Source: Geosiphon pyriformis
Taxonomy: Eukaryota; Glomeromycota; Glomeromycetes; Archaeosporales; Geosiphonaceae
Assembly: GCA_016748015.1 (NCBI GenBank)
Contig: JAAOMT010000694.1
Coordinates: 62,001-126,000, forward strand
Direction: 5' to 3'
Length of the DNA: 64,000 nt
Shown here: positions 23,659-35,330 of the stretch, piece by piece
Layout of the letters: each line of letters starts with the position of its first letter
Numbering within the stretch: the first letter of the stretch is position 1
Made by a program: the position numbers and the translations under genes
Notes under the pieces: generated by a model
Database searches by the model: none
Told to the model about the DNA's origin: nothing
The model's input: only the letters and a program-made list of their open reading frames with translations

Positions 23659-25000
23659 CATGTTTGGTTCAATGATTATAATTGGTTCTAGATCTTGTGG
23701 AATCTTATTTGGTTTGACTAGTATTCTCTGTACTCCTAATTGTGAAATATTACTGATCAATAATAATATTGTACTGTGGTATTGTTTCAGTTAATCTCTA
23801 TGTGCTGCTTTGGTTAAAATTTTGTTGTTCAATCTTAATTTATAAGCTCTATTTCCAAGAATTTTTTCTATGTGAAATGGTCTATTCTATTTGGGGTCAA
23901 ATTTTCCACTCCATTGTTTTTCTATTTTGGTATGATGTAAAAGTACTTTGTCTCCAATTTTGAATTCAACTAGTTTTTCTGATAGTTGGTTATTGTGTCT
24001 TTTTTTTTGTTTTTTTTGTTTTTTTTGTATATTATTAGCTGCTCTTCATCATGTGTTTTTTAGTGTCTTTATTAAGTTATATGTTCTTCTTAACAATGTT
24101 TTTTGGAAATTTTTCTCTGTTATTGGTTCTGTTTAATATGTTTTGACTTCTATCTTAACTGGTAATGTTGCTGTTCTACCATATATTAATTTAAATAATG
24201 TTGCTTGTATAGTGTTTTGTTTCATTGTCCAATAAGCAAATAATACTGATGATATAATTAAATCTTATTTATTCTGGTTTTTTTGGCTGATTTTGGCTAT
24301 TGCTTCACACAATGTTCTATTGAATCTTTTAACTAATCTATTGGTTTGTAGATAGAATAGTGATAATAGTGGTCTTTTGATTCCAAATCTTTGACTTAAT
24401 TCTGCTAATGTTTTATTCACAAAGTGGGTTTTTTGATCTGATAATAGTTCTTTTGAGCATCCATATTGACATATCAAATCTTGATGAATGAATTCGGCAA
24501 CAAATTCTGCATCTGCTCTTTGAATGGCTTTTGCTTCTGGCCATTTAGTGAGATAATCCATGGCTACTGCAATATATCTATTGTCTCTGCTGGTTATTGT
24601 TAATGGTTCGACTAAATCAATTCCAATGTGATCAAATGGCTGTCCTACTTTAATTGGTCTTAACAGTTTGCTGGGTTTTGTTTCATCTCTTCTTTGACAA
24701 GCATCACAATTTTGAACATATTAGATGATGTCTGGATACATAGATGACCAGTAGTATCTTTTTCTAGTTTTTTCTATGATTGTTTCTTTATGAAAATGTC
24801 TTGTTGTTGGATCTGAGTGCATGTTGAATAGTATTGTTTCTTTCTTTGGTTCTGTGATTACTCTGGTTGGTTGATCTGAATTTCTTTTGTTCTTCTGGTA
24901 AAGTATATTTTGGTAATTAATAAAATATTTTAATTGTTGTTTTATGTTGTTTTGTTCCTTTTGAGATAATTTCTCCTTGAACAATTGGGTATTTATATAA
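23659..25000 (-). pseudogene. Integrase, decayed (L)
   Basis: HHCC zinc-binding region (HSDPTTRHFHKETI ... CDACQRRDE), core with catalytic Asp in VAMDYLTKWPEAKA, second Asp in ELLSDQKTHFV, and the third catalytic position reading LVKRFNRTL, that is Glu to Lys (GAA to AAA). The C-terminal part ends IPQDLEPIIIIEPNM with a stop at about 23659. The main open piece is 24265-24561. It is decayed and catalytically dead by the Glu substitution alone. Confidence 0.9.
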
Positions 25001-26340
25001 TATTAGAGTTGTTGGTATTTTTGTATATTCATGTTTTGTTATATTTTTGGGTTGAAATGTTTTTAAATTTGTCTTATTCATGACAAACTGTCAGCATTTC
25101 TATTGTTTTTTCTCTTTTTATAATGTACTATAAATATATATGGTAATAGTGCTATTTTCTATCTTGCATAGTGATCATCTCCAAATTCTTGCTTCTGGAT
25201 TGAAGTCAATCCTTTGTGATTAGTGTACACATCAAACTTTTAACTCAAGTATTCTTTCCATTTGGTAACAGCCCAATAGATAACTAAGTGTTCCAGTGCT
25301 GGGGTTCCATAGTTTTTTTTAGCTGGACTTAAGCTTCTACTGGTATAAGCTACTGGGTGTTTTCTTTTATCTGGTCTTTTTTGTGATAGTACTGTTCCTA
25401 ATGCTTGGCCTGATGTATCAGTGGTGATGATGAATAGTTTGCTGTAATCTGAATACATCAACACTAGAGCTTGGATAAGTTTTCTTCTTAATATGTCAAA
25501 AGCTTTTTGCTGAGCTTCTGTCCATTTGTACTTCACATTTTTGGTTTGTAGATAATAGAGTGGCTGGGCCAGTTTAGAAAAGTTCTTGATAAAGTGGCAG
25601 TAATAGCCTGCGAACCCCAAAAATGCTCTAAGTTCTATCAAGTTGGTTGGTACTGAAAAGTTCTTTACTATTGCAATCTTGTCTGGATCCATTTTAATAC
25701 TATCTTTGCTTATAACATGTCCCAAAAACTTGAGTTCTGTTTTTCCAAAGAAACATTTGTTTGCATTCAACTTTAATTCTGCTCTTCTCAATCTTTCAAA
25801 CACTTGTTGAAGATAATATAGATGGTTATTAAATGTTTTGAAGAACACATTTGTGTTATCTAAGTAAACAATTATGGATTTCCACAGTAGTTCAGTATAG
25901 ACAATTTTCATGAGCCATTGAAATGTTGCTGGAGCATTCATTAAGCCAAATGGCATCACTTCAAATTCAAAATTTCCTTCTCATATTATAAAAGCCATTT
26001 TTTCTTTGTCTTCTGGTTTTATGGCTACTTGCCAGTAACTATTGTCTAAATCCAAAGTTGAGAATCATTTCTTTCCTCCAAAAGCATCAAACAGCTTTTG
26101 GATTTTTGGCGTTGGATAGTTATCTCCTTTGGTTACTCTATTCAGTTTCCAGTAATCCACACAAAAGCAGATTTTTCTATTCTTTTTATAGACTAGTATC
26201 ACTGGTAATGACCATAGGCTCATTAATGGCTGAATTAGCTCGTTGTTAAGCATCTGATTGATTTCTTAATGAATGATTTCATGGCTGGCTGGTGGTATTC
26301 TGTGTGCTTTTTGTTTAATTGGCATTGCATCTTTAGTCTT
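25001..26340 (-). pseudogene. Reverse transcriptase and RNase H, decayed (L)
   Basis: Minus-strand reading shows LPVILVYKKNRKICFCVDYW and KLNRVTKGDNYPTPKIQ (fingers and palm), MMPFGLMNAPATFQWLMKIV, the catalytic box IIVYLDNTNVF (YxDD has become YLDN), FLGHVISKDSIKMDPDKIAI, RAFLGFAGYYCHFIKNFSK, and the RNase H start FIITTDTSGQALGTVLSQ with YTSRSLSPAKKNYGTPALEH. The 239-residue open piece is 25240-25959. Domain order and spacing are typical of Gypsy pol. Confidence 0.92.
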
Positions 26341-26349
26341 GATCTGGTG

Positions 26350-27540
26350 CTAGATTATATCAGTTTTACCAAATTTGTTTTTATTGGCAAAGATGTTATT
26401 GAAATTGTTGAGTAACATCTTGAGTTGCATCTGTTGAAGTGGGTCTAAGTTTCCCAAGTTTATCTGTTCCAATTGTTTTGGTTGGAGTAAATAACATTCT
26501 TCTTGTCTGTATATTGTTTGAGATATGATATCTACATATTCACACAGTTGTGGAAAGTCTGATATAGCATCTGGCAGTTGGTCTTTAATTTTGGTGGTTA
26601 AGTATCCAATAATGATTTCTTCTGGTATCTTGATGACATTTCTCATATTGTTGTAAATAGAGATTTTAATGTAACTGTGGTTCTTGGCTGATATGTGTAA
26701 ATTGACTAATTCAGTTTTTCTTGATTTACAAAGTGTTACTTCTGTCTTAAAAATCTGAATCTGATCTTTTACTTTTCTTTCTATGATTACTATGTACTGG
26801 TCATATAGTGGAATGAAAATTGGTTGATGGGTGGAGATAATTTTTTCCTTGTCAATAATTTCTTTCTCTGCCATATTAATTGGTACATCTATTCTATCTA
26901 TTGATTTGAATTCCTGTATTCTTATAGCTGTAATCTTTAATTCTTCTCTGTTTTCTACTGATACTAGTTGAGTTATTTTAACCAGAAGTAGGAATATTGT
27001 CTGTGTTATTTTTTCATTTGGCTCTAAGATATAGACCTTTTCTAAGTTATTTTGTAACATAGCAATAATATTTTCTATATATTCTGTATCAATTATCCCT
27101 TTTCTGATGTTGATTCTCTGTTTTGCTAGACTACTTCTAGATGCTAGTTGAACCATAATTGTTGTTAGAATTTCCAGCGCTACTTTGAGATCAATACAGG
27201 TGCATAAATGTGGTTCCAATTTGATGGCATTTTTTTCAGAATATCTTAGATCAAACTCAACATCAGTATCATGTACGTGTTCTGGCATAATACTTTTGTC
27301 ATTATTACTGAACCACTTCAATTCTTGCTCCTTGATAAAATCAGAAAGTGCAATGTATTGCTCAGAGTTTGAATCTGAGTTAGAATTATTATGGTTATTG
27401 CTGTTGTTATTTTGAATGAAACTGGAACTGTTGTTTTCATTATCATTGTTGTTGGGGTTTGAATTGGGATTGAAAATTGATTCCAATTCTGATGTACAGT
27501 TGTTGATTTGTTTGTTTTTCTTTGAAATCATGTATATCAT
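26350..27540 (-). CDS. Pol segment: dUTPase plus linker, open 396 aa (L)
   Basis: Internal segment of pol still open over 396 codons; the natural start lies upstream. After an Asn/Ser-rich stretch comes a trimeric-type dUTPase: motif 1 EFDLRYSEKN, motif 2 SRSSLAKQR, motif 3 GIIDTEYIENI (catalytic Asp and Tyr present), motif 4 KITQTIFL, and a weakened motif 5 RIQEFKSID where R..GFGSTG is usual. A beta-rich linker (AKNHSYIKISIYNNM) then leads to the RT N-terminus. dUTPases hydrolyse dUTP to dUMP and limit uracil in cDNA. The domain lies between protease and RT, unlike beta-retroviruses or lentiviruses. Confidence 0.85.
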   Translation of the reverse strand: MIYMISKKNKQINNCTSELESIFNPNSNPNNNDNENNSSSFIQNNNSNNHNNSNSDSNSEQYIALSDFIKEQELKWFSNNDKSIMPEHVHDTDVEFDLRYSEKNAIKLEPHLCTCIDLKVALEILTTIMVQLASRSSLAKQRINIRKGIIDTEYIENIIAMLQNNLEKVYILEPNEKITQTIFLLLVKITQLVSVENREELKITAIRIQEFKSIDRIDVPINMAEKEIIDKEKIISTHQPIFIPLYDQYIVIIERKVKDQIQIFKTEVTLCKSRKTELVNLHISAKNHSYIKISIYNNMRNVIKIPEEIIIGYLTTKIKDQLPDAISDFPQLCEYVDIISQTIYRQEECYLLQPKQLEQINLGNLDPLQQMQLKMLLNNFNNIFANKNKFGKTDII

Positions 27541-27559
27541 GTGGATTGGTGAATTGTAA

Positions 27560-28230
27560 ATGAAATCACACTTATTACAATATTAAAAGTCACAGGAAAT
27601 TAAGCAATGTTGACATAATTAAGTATTCAACTGTTCCAAATGCTGCTTTTGTTTTTCTCTAGTGAGTGCTAATCACTAATAATGTTTGTAGAATTCTTCT
27701 GGATTGTTCTCAATGTTGCCAAAAACATTGAAAGTTTGAACGTATTTAGGTTCAGGAAAAAATAAAGGATTGTTTTTGATTTCTAGTAGTTCACTAGTTG
27801 TTATGTCTTCTGCTTTCACATCTGCCATTCTCCAGAGTTCATGTTCGTTATAGAGATATCTTTCCAATCATTGCAATGCTCGTTTCCAGGTGTCATTGAT
27901 TGGTGTTCCTTTGTGTATCCAGTTGTTGATTAAGATTGTATACTGACACATTTTATTACACGTTTCTCCATGCCCAAGAATGTTATTTCATATTTTTTTA
28001 TTAGGCAAAATAGTTTCACATGCGAAACATGGTTTGTTGTTTTACTTTTCCTGTCATTTTGGTCATCCAAAGCATTTTATAATACATGAGCAGCAGTAGA
28101 ACTTGGTTGCCATTTGGTATTCCTTATCATTACTACAGTATGCACCTATTGATAACAATTTTTTGCTGCAATCAATGCATATAAGCTTTGGTCGACAATA
28201 GGTGGATTGTTGTGATGTAGTGTGGATGTA
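27560..28230 (-). pseudogene. Cysteine-rich modules between protease and dUTPase (L)
   Basis: From the 5' side: CIDCSKKLLSIGAYC, then FYCCSC...C and NNKPCFACE, then a helical middle (27676-27867: LERYLYNEHELWRMADVKAE), then a second cluster LCQHCLISCDF.YCNKC of the form CX2CX3CX4CX2C. The same two clusters flank a helical segment in H, I and K. Zinc binding is inferred from the pattern; no known family is recognised. Several Trp and Gln codons have become stops. Confidence 0.75.
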
Positions 28231-28479
28231 ATAATTATAAGTGGTGCTGGTAGGTGTTGTTTTTTCTTCTTTTTTTTTTCTTTTTTCCTTGTCAATTTCT
28301 TTCCACTTCCAAGTTAATAAGTTGTCCAGATCATTGTCAGTTTTTCAAACTTGGTTAGCATTCCAAGTAAGTTTTTTTTTTTGTTTTCCTTTTCTATTGT
28401 TATTCCAAGAGAGTATTGGTGGTAGTTCATTGTGGTCTTCTTCAGCCCATGACACTTAATAGGCTTCCCAGGTAGGTTT

Positions 28480-29097
28480 CTTTTCTTTTTCTTTGAACTC
28501 AATGAGTGGTGCTGACATGTTAGTGATCTTGAAATAGTCACATGTGGCTGGTACATGTGTGTGTTAACCATTTTGGCTAAGTTGAAGCTCCTGTGTATTC
28601 CAATCAAGTATTGCATTGGTTTTGGATAGCTAGTCATTGCCAACAAATGCTTGATATTGAGTGGTTTTTATGACTAATACCTTGATTGACATGAAAATGC
28701 TATTGACTTCTATAGGAAAGTCATCAATTTTGCCAATCAGAGTTTTGGTCACTCCATTAGCAGTGATGATTTGTGCACTGACAGCTCGATTAACTTGGCA
28801 ATCTAATTGGTTTATGAGTTGTTTTGTGATAATACTGCCAGCTGATCTACTGTTTAAGATCAGTTTAATGAAGTGGCCATCAACTTTGGCATCAATGTAC
28901 ATGGTAGTGATAGATTTTTCTTTAAAAATAGCTTCACTAAACAATGACATGGTTGATGGTTCCTTAAGTTCAAATGGGAAAATGGCATCCAGTAATTTGT
29001 TTTTGGTAATAGTAGCTGGTAGAATGTTGCTGGTAAGTGTTAATTGTTGGTTGGTTTCCAGGTTATTGAGTTGGGTGTCTTCTGAAATAACCAGAAA
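28480..29097 (-). pseudogene. Retropepsin-type protease, decayed (L)
   Basis: ITTMYIDAKVDGHFIKLILN, then SRSAGSIITKQLINQL, is the active-site region; family-1 D-S-G reads N-S-R (AAC AGT AGA). Downstream are ITANGVTKTLIGKIDDFPIE, then VLVIKTTQYQAFVGND and KTNAILDWNTQELQLSQNG. The frame then reaches PTWEAY, the point where family-1 elements entered the homologous genes of N and K; here it is uninterrupted. Confidence 0.85.
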
Positions 29098-31310
29098 ACT
29101 TAAATAGTGTTGGGAATTCGGGTTTTAGGTGTGCCCAGTTCCTGAATTCCAAGAACGTAATCCTAATTGTTGTGTGGAAGAGCTGGGAATCAGTTGGTAA
29201 ACAACCATTATCAATCACCAATTTTGTGTGACTCTCGATCTAGAGTTTCCTAATATCATCTGAGCTGAGTTTGATGGCAGTGTTTGAATTGCAGATGTTT
29301 AATAAATTATTTGTGGCTGTGGTGATTGATATATTACTTGTGGTTGCAGTTGATAAACTGGAAGTTGATATATAAGTAGTTGATATATTGTCTGCTGTGT
29401 TATTGACAAGTAAGTGGATTGATATTGTTCTTGATTTGAGTAATGATTTGGAATTTGAACTCTGTGATTGGGGTTTTGGTATTGATTTCCCAATTGTGGA
29501 TTACTATAAGAATGGCAGTTAGTTTTAATGTGACTTTGTTTACCACAGTTGTGGCAGACTCGTATCTCTGACTGCCATGGCTGATTGAATGATGATGATA
29601 AACATGACTAATTTTGGAAATGATTTGTGTTTTCTGAATTATTGCATTATTGTGGTGGTTGATAAATTGTATGATTGTCAGCTAAGTATTCTTCTAATTT
29701 CTGATTAATTAAATCACTAAGTTGCTTCAATTTAGAATTCAAATTAGATGATCCATTTATCACTAGATTTACAGCTTGAGCATGGTTTACTTCAAATTCA
29801 GCTGCTTCAAAATCTCTGGCATTTGTAACTGTGGCTTGAAGGTCTGCTGGATGTATTGGGCATATGTACTGAAAGATGCTACTGTGCAGTTCTCTAATGA
29901 ATTAATTCAGGATTTGTGGCACTGTAAAATAATCAGCCTATATGGCCTGAATTTGGTGCAGATTTTTGTGAAAACATCTTAAATAAGTGATAACAGCTTC
30001 ATTTTCTCCTTGTTTAATGGTGGTGAAGGTATTTGCTAGGCAATTGATACTATTATTATTGTTGAAGTATTGTAGGAATGCAAGCTAGAATGCATTAAAA
30101 TTTTGCTGTTTATTGGTTAAGCTTTAATACCATGAGTTAGCAGTATCTTAGAGAAAATAAGAGATGGCTTGCATGGCTCTGGTGTCATTCCATCTGTTAG
30201 CTGCAATGGCTTTTTCTACATCATTCAGTCATACTTGGGCATCATCTTTTTTACCAGTGAATTTCTCGAGTTTAGCTATTGGAGCATAAGCCCTTGGTAT
30301 GATCAGTTGTTGGTATAGTGGTTGAAGTTGTTGTTACAACTATGGAAGTGGCTATGGTGGTTGTTGAAGTAATTAAAGTAGTTGTTAAAGAGATTGCTAA
30401 AGTGGCTGCTGTTGAATTGGTTCAATAATCAGTTCAGTTGATGGCTAATCAATGACAATTACTGGAAATAAGTTTTGTTGATTAATTGTTTTGGGATTTG
30501 AATTGTTTTGAGTTTGCTGAGTTTAAATGTTCAGAGTTTTAACTTCTGGATTTTCTAAGATCAGGTTTTAATAAGTAAATTCCTGACCTTCACTTTCTTT
30601 TTCTTCTGATTCTGTTACTTCCCATGAACTCACAGTTCCAAAATTTGGTTGAGGTGGTGGTGATCAAAATTCTGATGGTGTTGGTGATTGTGATTTAAAT
30701 CTTTCAAAATATTTGCCATATGGTTCTAACAGCTCTGTTCTTTTTTGTTTACTTTGAAATAAGAATCATCCAAAGGTTGATGTTGTGTTTGATAGGAACA
30801 TGTCTGCTGAGGAGATATTAATGGCACTTTTAAGTATATAATAGTATAATGGATTGGTTGGTAATTCAACTCTGGTTTTCTTCTAAGTGGATGGTTATAT
30901 CTGTTTTGGTATTACTGCTGGTGTTTGCAATCTTCCCTTGCCTTTGTCTGCATAGATAATAGGGAATTGTTGTTGGGTGTACTTTTTAATGATTTGATTG
31001 ATTTCCCTGATAATTGGTGTGAAACTGTAATTTCTTGATAAGCTGGTATGTTGAAACAAATCTGTATAAAAATTTTTTTTTGTGGATTCAATGTTAACTG
31101 TTCTTCCTAAGCAGTTTGTGATTTTATTGTTGACATAAAAATTAAAGACTGATTCTGCTAGAAAATGGTTATTGTTTAATTCTAATTGTTGGCTGTACTG
31201 TTGAAACAAGAATTTGGCAAATCTTAAATGGTTTGCTCCTATGATTTCTGATTCTGCTACTTTTGAATAATTGTTGTTAATACTGGTTCTCTGTAAGATT
31301 ATACTTCACA
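29098..31310 (-). pseudogene. Gag, decayed (L)
   Basis: N-terminal segment around 30895-31209 (LELNNNHFLAESVFNFYVNN), a Gln/Leu/Pro-rich stretch near 30300-30420, and the retrotransposon gag core (AYAPIAKLEKFTGKKDDAQV; VEKAIAANRW; YFNNNNSINCLANTFTTIKQ; ARDFEAAEFEVNHAQAVNLV) at about 29730-30300. A complete zinc knuckle CHNCGKQSHIKTNC lies at about 29515-29560. A Tyr/Gln/Pro-rich tail follows at 29299-29493. Many stops are at Trp or Gln positions. Confidence 0.88.
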
Positions 31311-31322
31311 AGAAGCATCAAA

Positions 31323-32171
31323 TGTTACAGGTAATTATTTGGAGTCTTAAATTAAATAACAAAACCTGTAACTTGGTGCTCAAAAGCTTATTTACAATAA
31401 TGTGGATCTGAAGGTATTGTTATCTGAAAGTTTTGGTTGAGTTTTTTGTATAATAGACAGAGATACAATAGTTGTTTATCTATAGTTTTCCAGAATCACA
31501 ATTCTGTCAATTTCTTTCTTCAGCTTGATGGCTGGCAATCCTCTGGTAAGTAATCTATATTCTTTATGTGTTCTACCCACTTGTAAGGGTCTTTTATTAG
31601 ACAATTCTTGACATCAATAATTCAGTGCTTAATTTTTAATCAATTAGTAATCCAAAGAAATAACAAAAAAAATAAAAGAAATAAGCCAAGACAATTTGCA
31701 TGTTAGTATCCCATCAATAGTCATGATCAAGAGCTATTGTTCCAGTAGTGTTTTAAGTATCAATTACTATTAACATGAAGTGTTGATAGCAATAGTGGAT
31801 TAAGATAGTGAATAATTATTTATTTAATATTTGTAATGTGGAATGTTGTTTAGATTAAATCTAAACTGAGAGGTCTGTCTTTTTTATTTCTAACTCTACC
31901 ACTATATATACATAATTGAGATTCTTTAATTCCTCAATTCTTTACATCAGGAATTTTGGAATTTTTGGAACCCTATAATTTCTGGAACCCTGCAATTCCT
32001 TTGAAAGGAATTCTGGAATTCTGGAATCCTGTGATTCCTTGTATGAGAATTCTAAAATTCCTGAAATCTTGCAATTCCTCTAAAAGGAATCCTGAAATTT
32101 CATATTTACTACAGTTACTTCTGATTCGCTAATTTATATGTTAATATACTTTCTATATTCTATGAGTAACA
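31323..32171 (-). repeat. 5' LTR of L (family 2)
   Basis: Plus-strand ends TGTTACAGG (31323) and GAGTAACA (32171). TATATATA box at 31903-31910 read leftward, GAATTCC-type array at about 31945-32100. The inner flank AAGCATCAAA (31313-31322) is a one-base variant of the family primer site TTTGGTGCTT. Confidence 0.93.
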
Positions 32172-33760
32172 CCAAGAAAGCAATTACCACCAACAATTGG
32201 AATAATAACAGAACAATCCAAACATTGTTTTTTTTTCTGATGAAAATGGCAAATTCATGGTACCAAAGTCTTGAAAAGAAACCAACTGACTTTGCTGCTT
32301 TTAAATTTGCTTTTTTGTGATATTTTTGTGATCTTAATACACTCATCAGATTACAAAATCAGTTTAATATAGTAAAACAAAAAGATCATAAAACCATAAC
32401 CACTTATTTTGGACAATTTAATTAAATCCTTCAACAGATTTAAACAATTGAAAGAGACTATTACACACCTGGACAAATTTTTAACCAATTTATTAAAAGA
32501 TTAAGAAGTAACATCCTATAATCAATAAGATTTTGACATTCAACAAACTTACAAGAAGCAGTTTTTTTTGCTTACAACTTTGAATCAGCAGAACAAGAAG
32601 CCAATCACATTCAAGCTATTAATTTGGCCATCAATAGAACCTCTAATATTGATAAAAACTTACCCAATTAAGTGAGAAATTAATTCAGAAAATTGAGAAA
32701 TTCTTAGTTAATACTACAGGAATCTATTAGTCATCTTAGTAAAAAGACAACAACAACAGATACCAATCACAACAAAATTATTAATAACAACAACAACTCT
32801 GGAGATCAAATTCCTGCAACTGTTACTATTTTTAAAAATCCAGACATATTGCCCAAAATTTTCAAAAGAAAGTAACTAACCAAAACTGAAAAAATCAATA
32901 TTAATAACAACCAAGATATCCTCAAGCCATAGGACCACAACACTCAGCTCCTTAATATCAATTGCCACAGTACTCACAACAAATGCTTCAGAATTACTAT
33001 CAGCCACTATTAGCAATGACTCAGCCAGTATCTTAGTACCAAAACTCTGTATATAGTTAATTAAAACCACAAGCAATTGACTACAATTAAGGATGACAAA
33101 ACATCAGTGAAAATTAATTACAATCTATCAGTGGGCCATCCCAACTAATCAATCATAGCAATACAACACTCTGACCAATGCCAACTGGATATCTCAATCA
33201 AATCTTGTATCTTGGTCTTACCAAAACTCCAAATTTTAGTAATGTTACATCTTTAGAAGAGAAAAATGTAAGTAAACTTTCTAATTTTTCGACTCCAAAA
33301 ACCATCTTAACTACCACCACCATTCCATCTGCTACCATTATAAAAGACACCACTCTGGCTGCTATATTTTTCTTTGACCTTGATAATCTAAAAAACATCA
33401 CTGACTTTTTTAGCAGAATTGTTATTAACCAAAACAAACCAATCATGGTAATGTATACTGACACTTGAATAGAAAAAATAGACATTAAATTGATACTTAA
33501 CAGTGAATTTGCAGATAACATAATTATAAAACAATTTATAGATCAATTAGGTTACTGAGTGAATCAAGCAGCTACTGTCCAAATTATTACAAAAAATAGA
33601 AATACCAAGATTTCAATAAGAGAGATTGACAATTTTTTCTTCAAAATTAGCAGAATTCAAAAACTTACTAATGTTTTCATTATAGAAGCTATTCAATATT
33701 AAGCTTTTATAGAAAATAAATGGCTAATAAAAGTCTATGCTATTTTAAATTAGAATATAC
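32172..33760 (+). pseudogene. Gag end and protease, decayed (J)
   Basis: KKAITTNNWNNNRTIQ opens the segment and continues the gag block cut at 22181; MANSWYQSLEKKPTDFAAFK follows. A zinc-knuckle relic lies near 32818-32860 (CNCYYF.KSRHIAQN). The protease part is at 33300-33740: VMYTDTWIEKIDIKLILNSE-type sequence, with the DSG position reading N-S-E, then TRNGNTKI-like and KLTNVFIIEAIQY blocks. All is decayed. Confidence 0.75.
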
Positions 33761-34049
33761 AAGAGCTTCAAATCATTTTTAAAAAACAACATGCTTAAGT
33801 ACCTGCAACATGTAAACACTTCCAAATGACAACCCTAAAACAATTATTAATCAAATTCAATGAACTGATTTTCCAATTAAACTTAAAAACATACCAGATT
33901 TCCTGGGTAGACAATTTTCAAACAGAGCTTTCATCAACCCCTACTTGGGAAGATAAAGAAAAAAAAAAAGCTAATAAAAAACATTAAGTTCTATCACCAA
34001 TTTATCAAACACCATATTAAAGAGATCAACTATATCAATCTTTAATACT

Positions 34050-35330
34050 AATTTGTATTGATTGTAAAAAAAAATTATCTTCAATAGACATCTGTGTTGG
34101 AGACAACAAAGTTTGGTTGACTGCCATAAAATATTATTGTTAACTGTGTGTATTAAAAAAATTCAGACAACTAAAACAGTAGAACAAATAGGACAATACT
34201 TCTTATTTAGCATATAGTGAAATTTTACCCAATAAAGTCTATAGAATAATGTTTCTAGAAGAAAAAAAATCTGTGATAAGTCTTGTTATTACACTATCCT
34301 AATCAATAACTAGATGCAAAAAAGAACTTTGTTTGCTGCAGTATATTAATAGATAATAAACTAACTGGAGAACTATTTTTATAATGAAAAAAAAATTTGG
34401 AAAATGGCTCTAACAAAATGTGAAGAAACCACCATCAAAAAAATACACACTATTAAAAATATCTTCATAATTATTGAAAAAATAGATGACCTATTCACAA
34501 ATAACTTAAAAGCATTTTAAGACCAATACTAAGAATTGGCTTCTATTTGAGAGAAACAAAAGCAAAGACTAGTTGACCTTAATACAAAGTTGTGCAATTA
34601 TTGTCTGATTTTTTGTCATTTTTAGTACTGCAATAAGTATAATTTCTTATTTAATCTATCTTAAAAAATGTTATATCCTATTGTAGAATTATCAGAATTC
34701 AAAGAAGACCATGAATTAATCACTGAAGACATGTCATTTCAAGAGCCAAATAAGACTGTTAAAATAGAACAATACCTTGTCTACTCTGATTTTTCTAAAG
34801 AATTGAAATTAAAATGATATAGTGACAACTATAAAAAAATATGCCTGGAGAAAACACATAAAACTGATCCTAATTTCGACTTAAAATATTTTGGACAATT
34901 ACCCATAGTTATAGCTCCATATTTTCTTATAACAATAGACTTAAAGATAGTTTTAGAAATTTCTATTAGTATGATGATACAAGTTACATTTCAATTTAGT
35001 CTGAACAAGAAAAAAATTGATGTAAAAAAAGAAATTATTAACACCAGATACACAAGAAACATTATTATGATGTTATAAAACAATTCAGACTAATTCTACA
35101 AAATTGAGTCACAAAAAAAGATTGCTCAAACTATCTTTTTGCCTTTTATAAAAATATCCCAATTAATTCCAGTTATTATACACAAAGAATTAGGTCTTAT
35201 CACCAAAAGAATTAATGGATTTAAATTGAGTAGAAGAGGAAATATATCTGTTAACTTTATCAAAAAAGACAGCAACCAGATAAAACTCATATACACAGAC
35301 ACAGTTATTTTTATTCCCTTATATTAACAA
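34050..35330 (+). pseudogene. Cysteine-rich region and dUTPase, decayed (J)
   Basis: CIDCKKKLSSIDICVGDN and YYC.LCVLKKF (34055-34160) are the first cysteine cluster; CNYCLIFCHF.YCNKY (34600-34650) the second, with its last Cys replaced. The dUTPase has PNFDLKYFGQLP (motif 1), QFSLNKKK (motif 2), IINTRYTRNIIMML (motif 3, catalytic Asp now Asn) and KIAQTIFLPFIKISQL (motif 4); 35139-35327 is an open piece. Confidence 0.8.

Larger units (their letters stand above)
22182..32171 (-). mobile_element. Full-length family-2 Ty3/Gypsy element L
   Basis: A 9990-bp LTR retrotransposon on the minus strand with both LTRs (31323-32171 and 22182-23013). Internal order from the 5' end: gag, protease, cysteine-rich region, dUTPase, reverse transcriptase, RNase H, integrase and accessory ORF. 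It splits the gag gene of J; removing it restores the frame V-E-A-K-K-A-I. The flanking 4-mers are CTGA (22178-22181) and CCAA (32172-32175), a target duplication that has since gained two transitions, if real. Coding regions are moderately decayed. Confidence 0.92.

Noticed and set aside
32134-32346. 70-residue frame crossing the LTR of L into J
   Set aside because: Created by the junction of L with J's gag; no independent gene signal.
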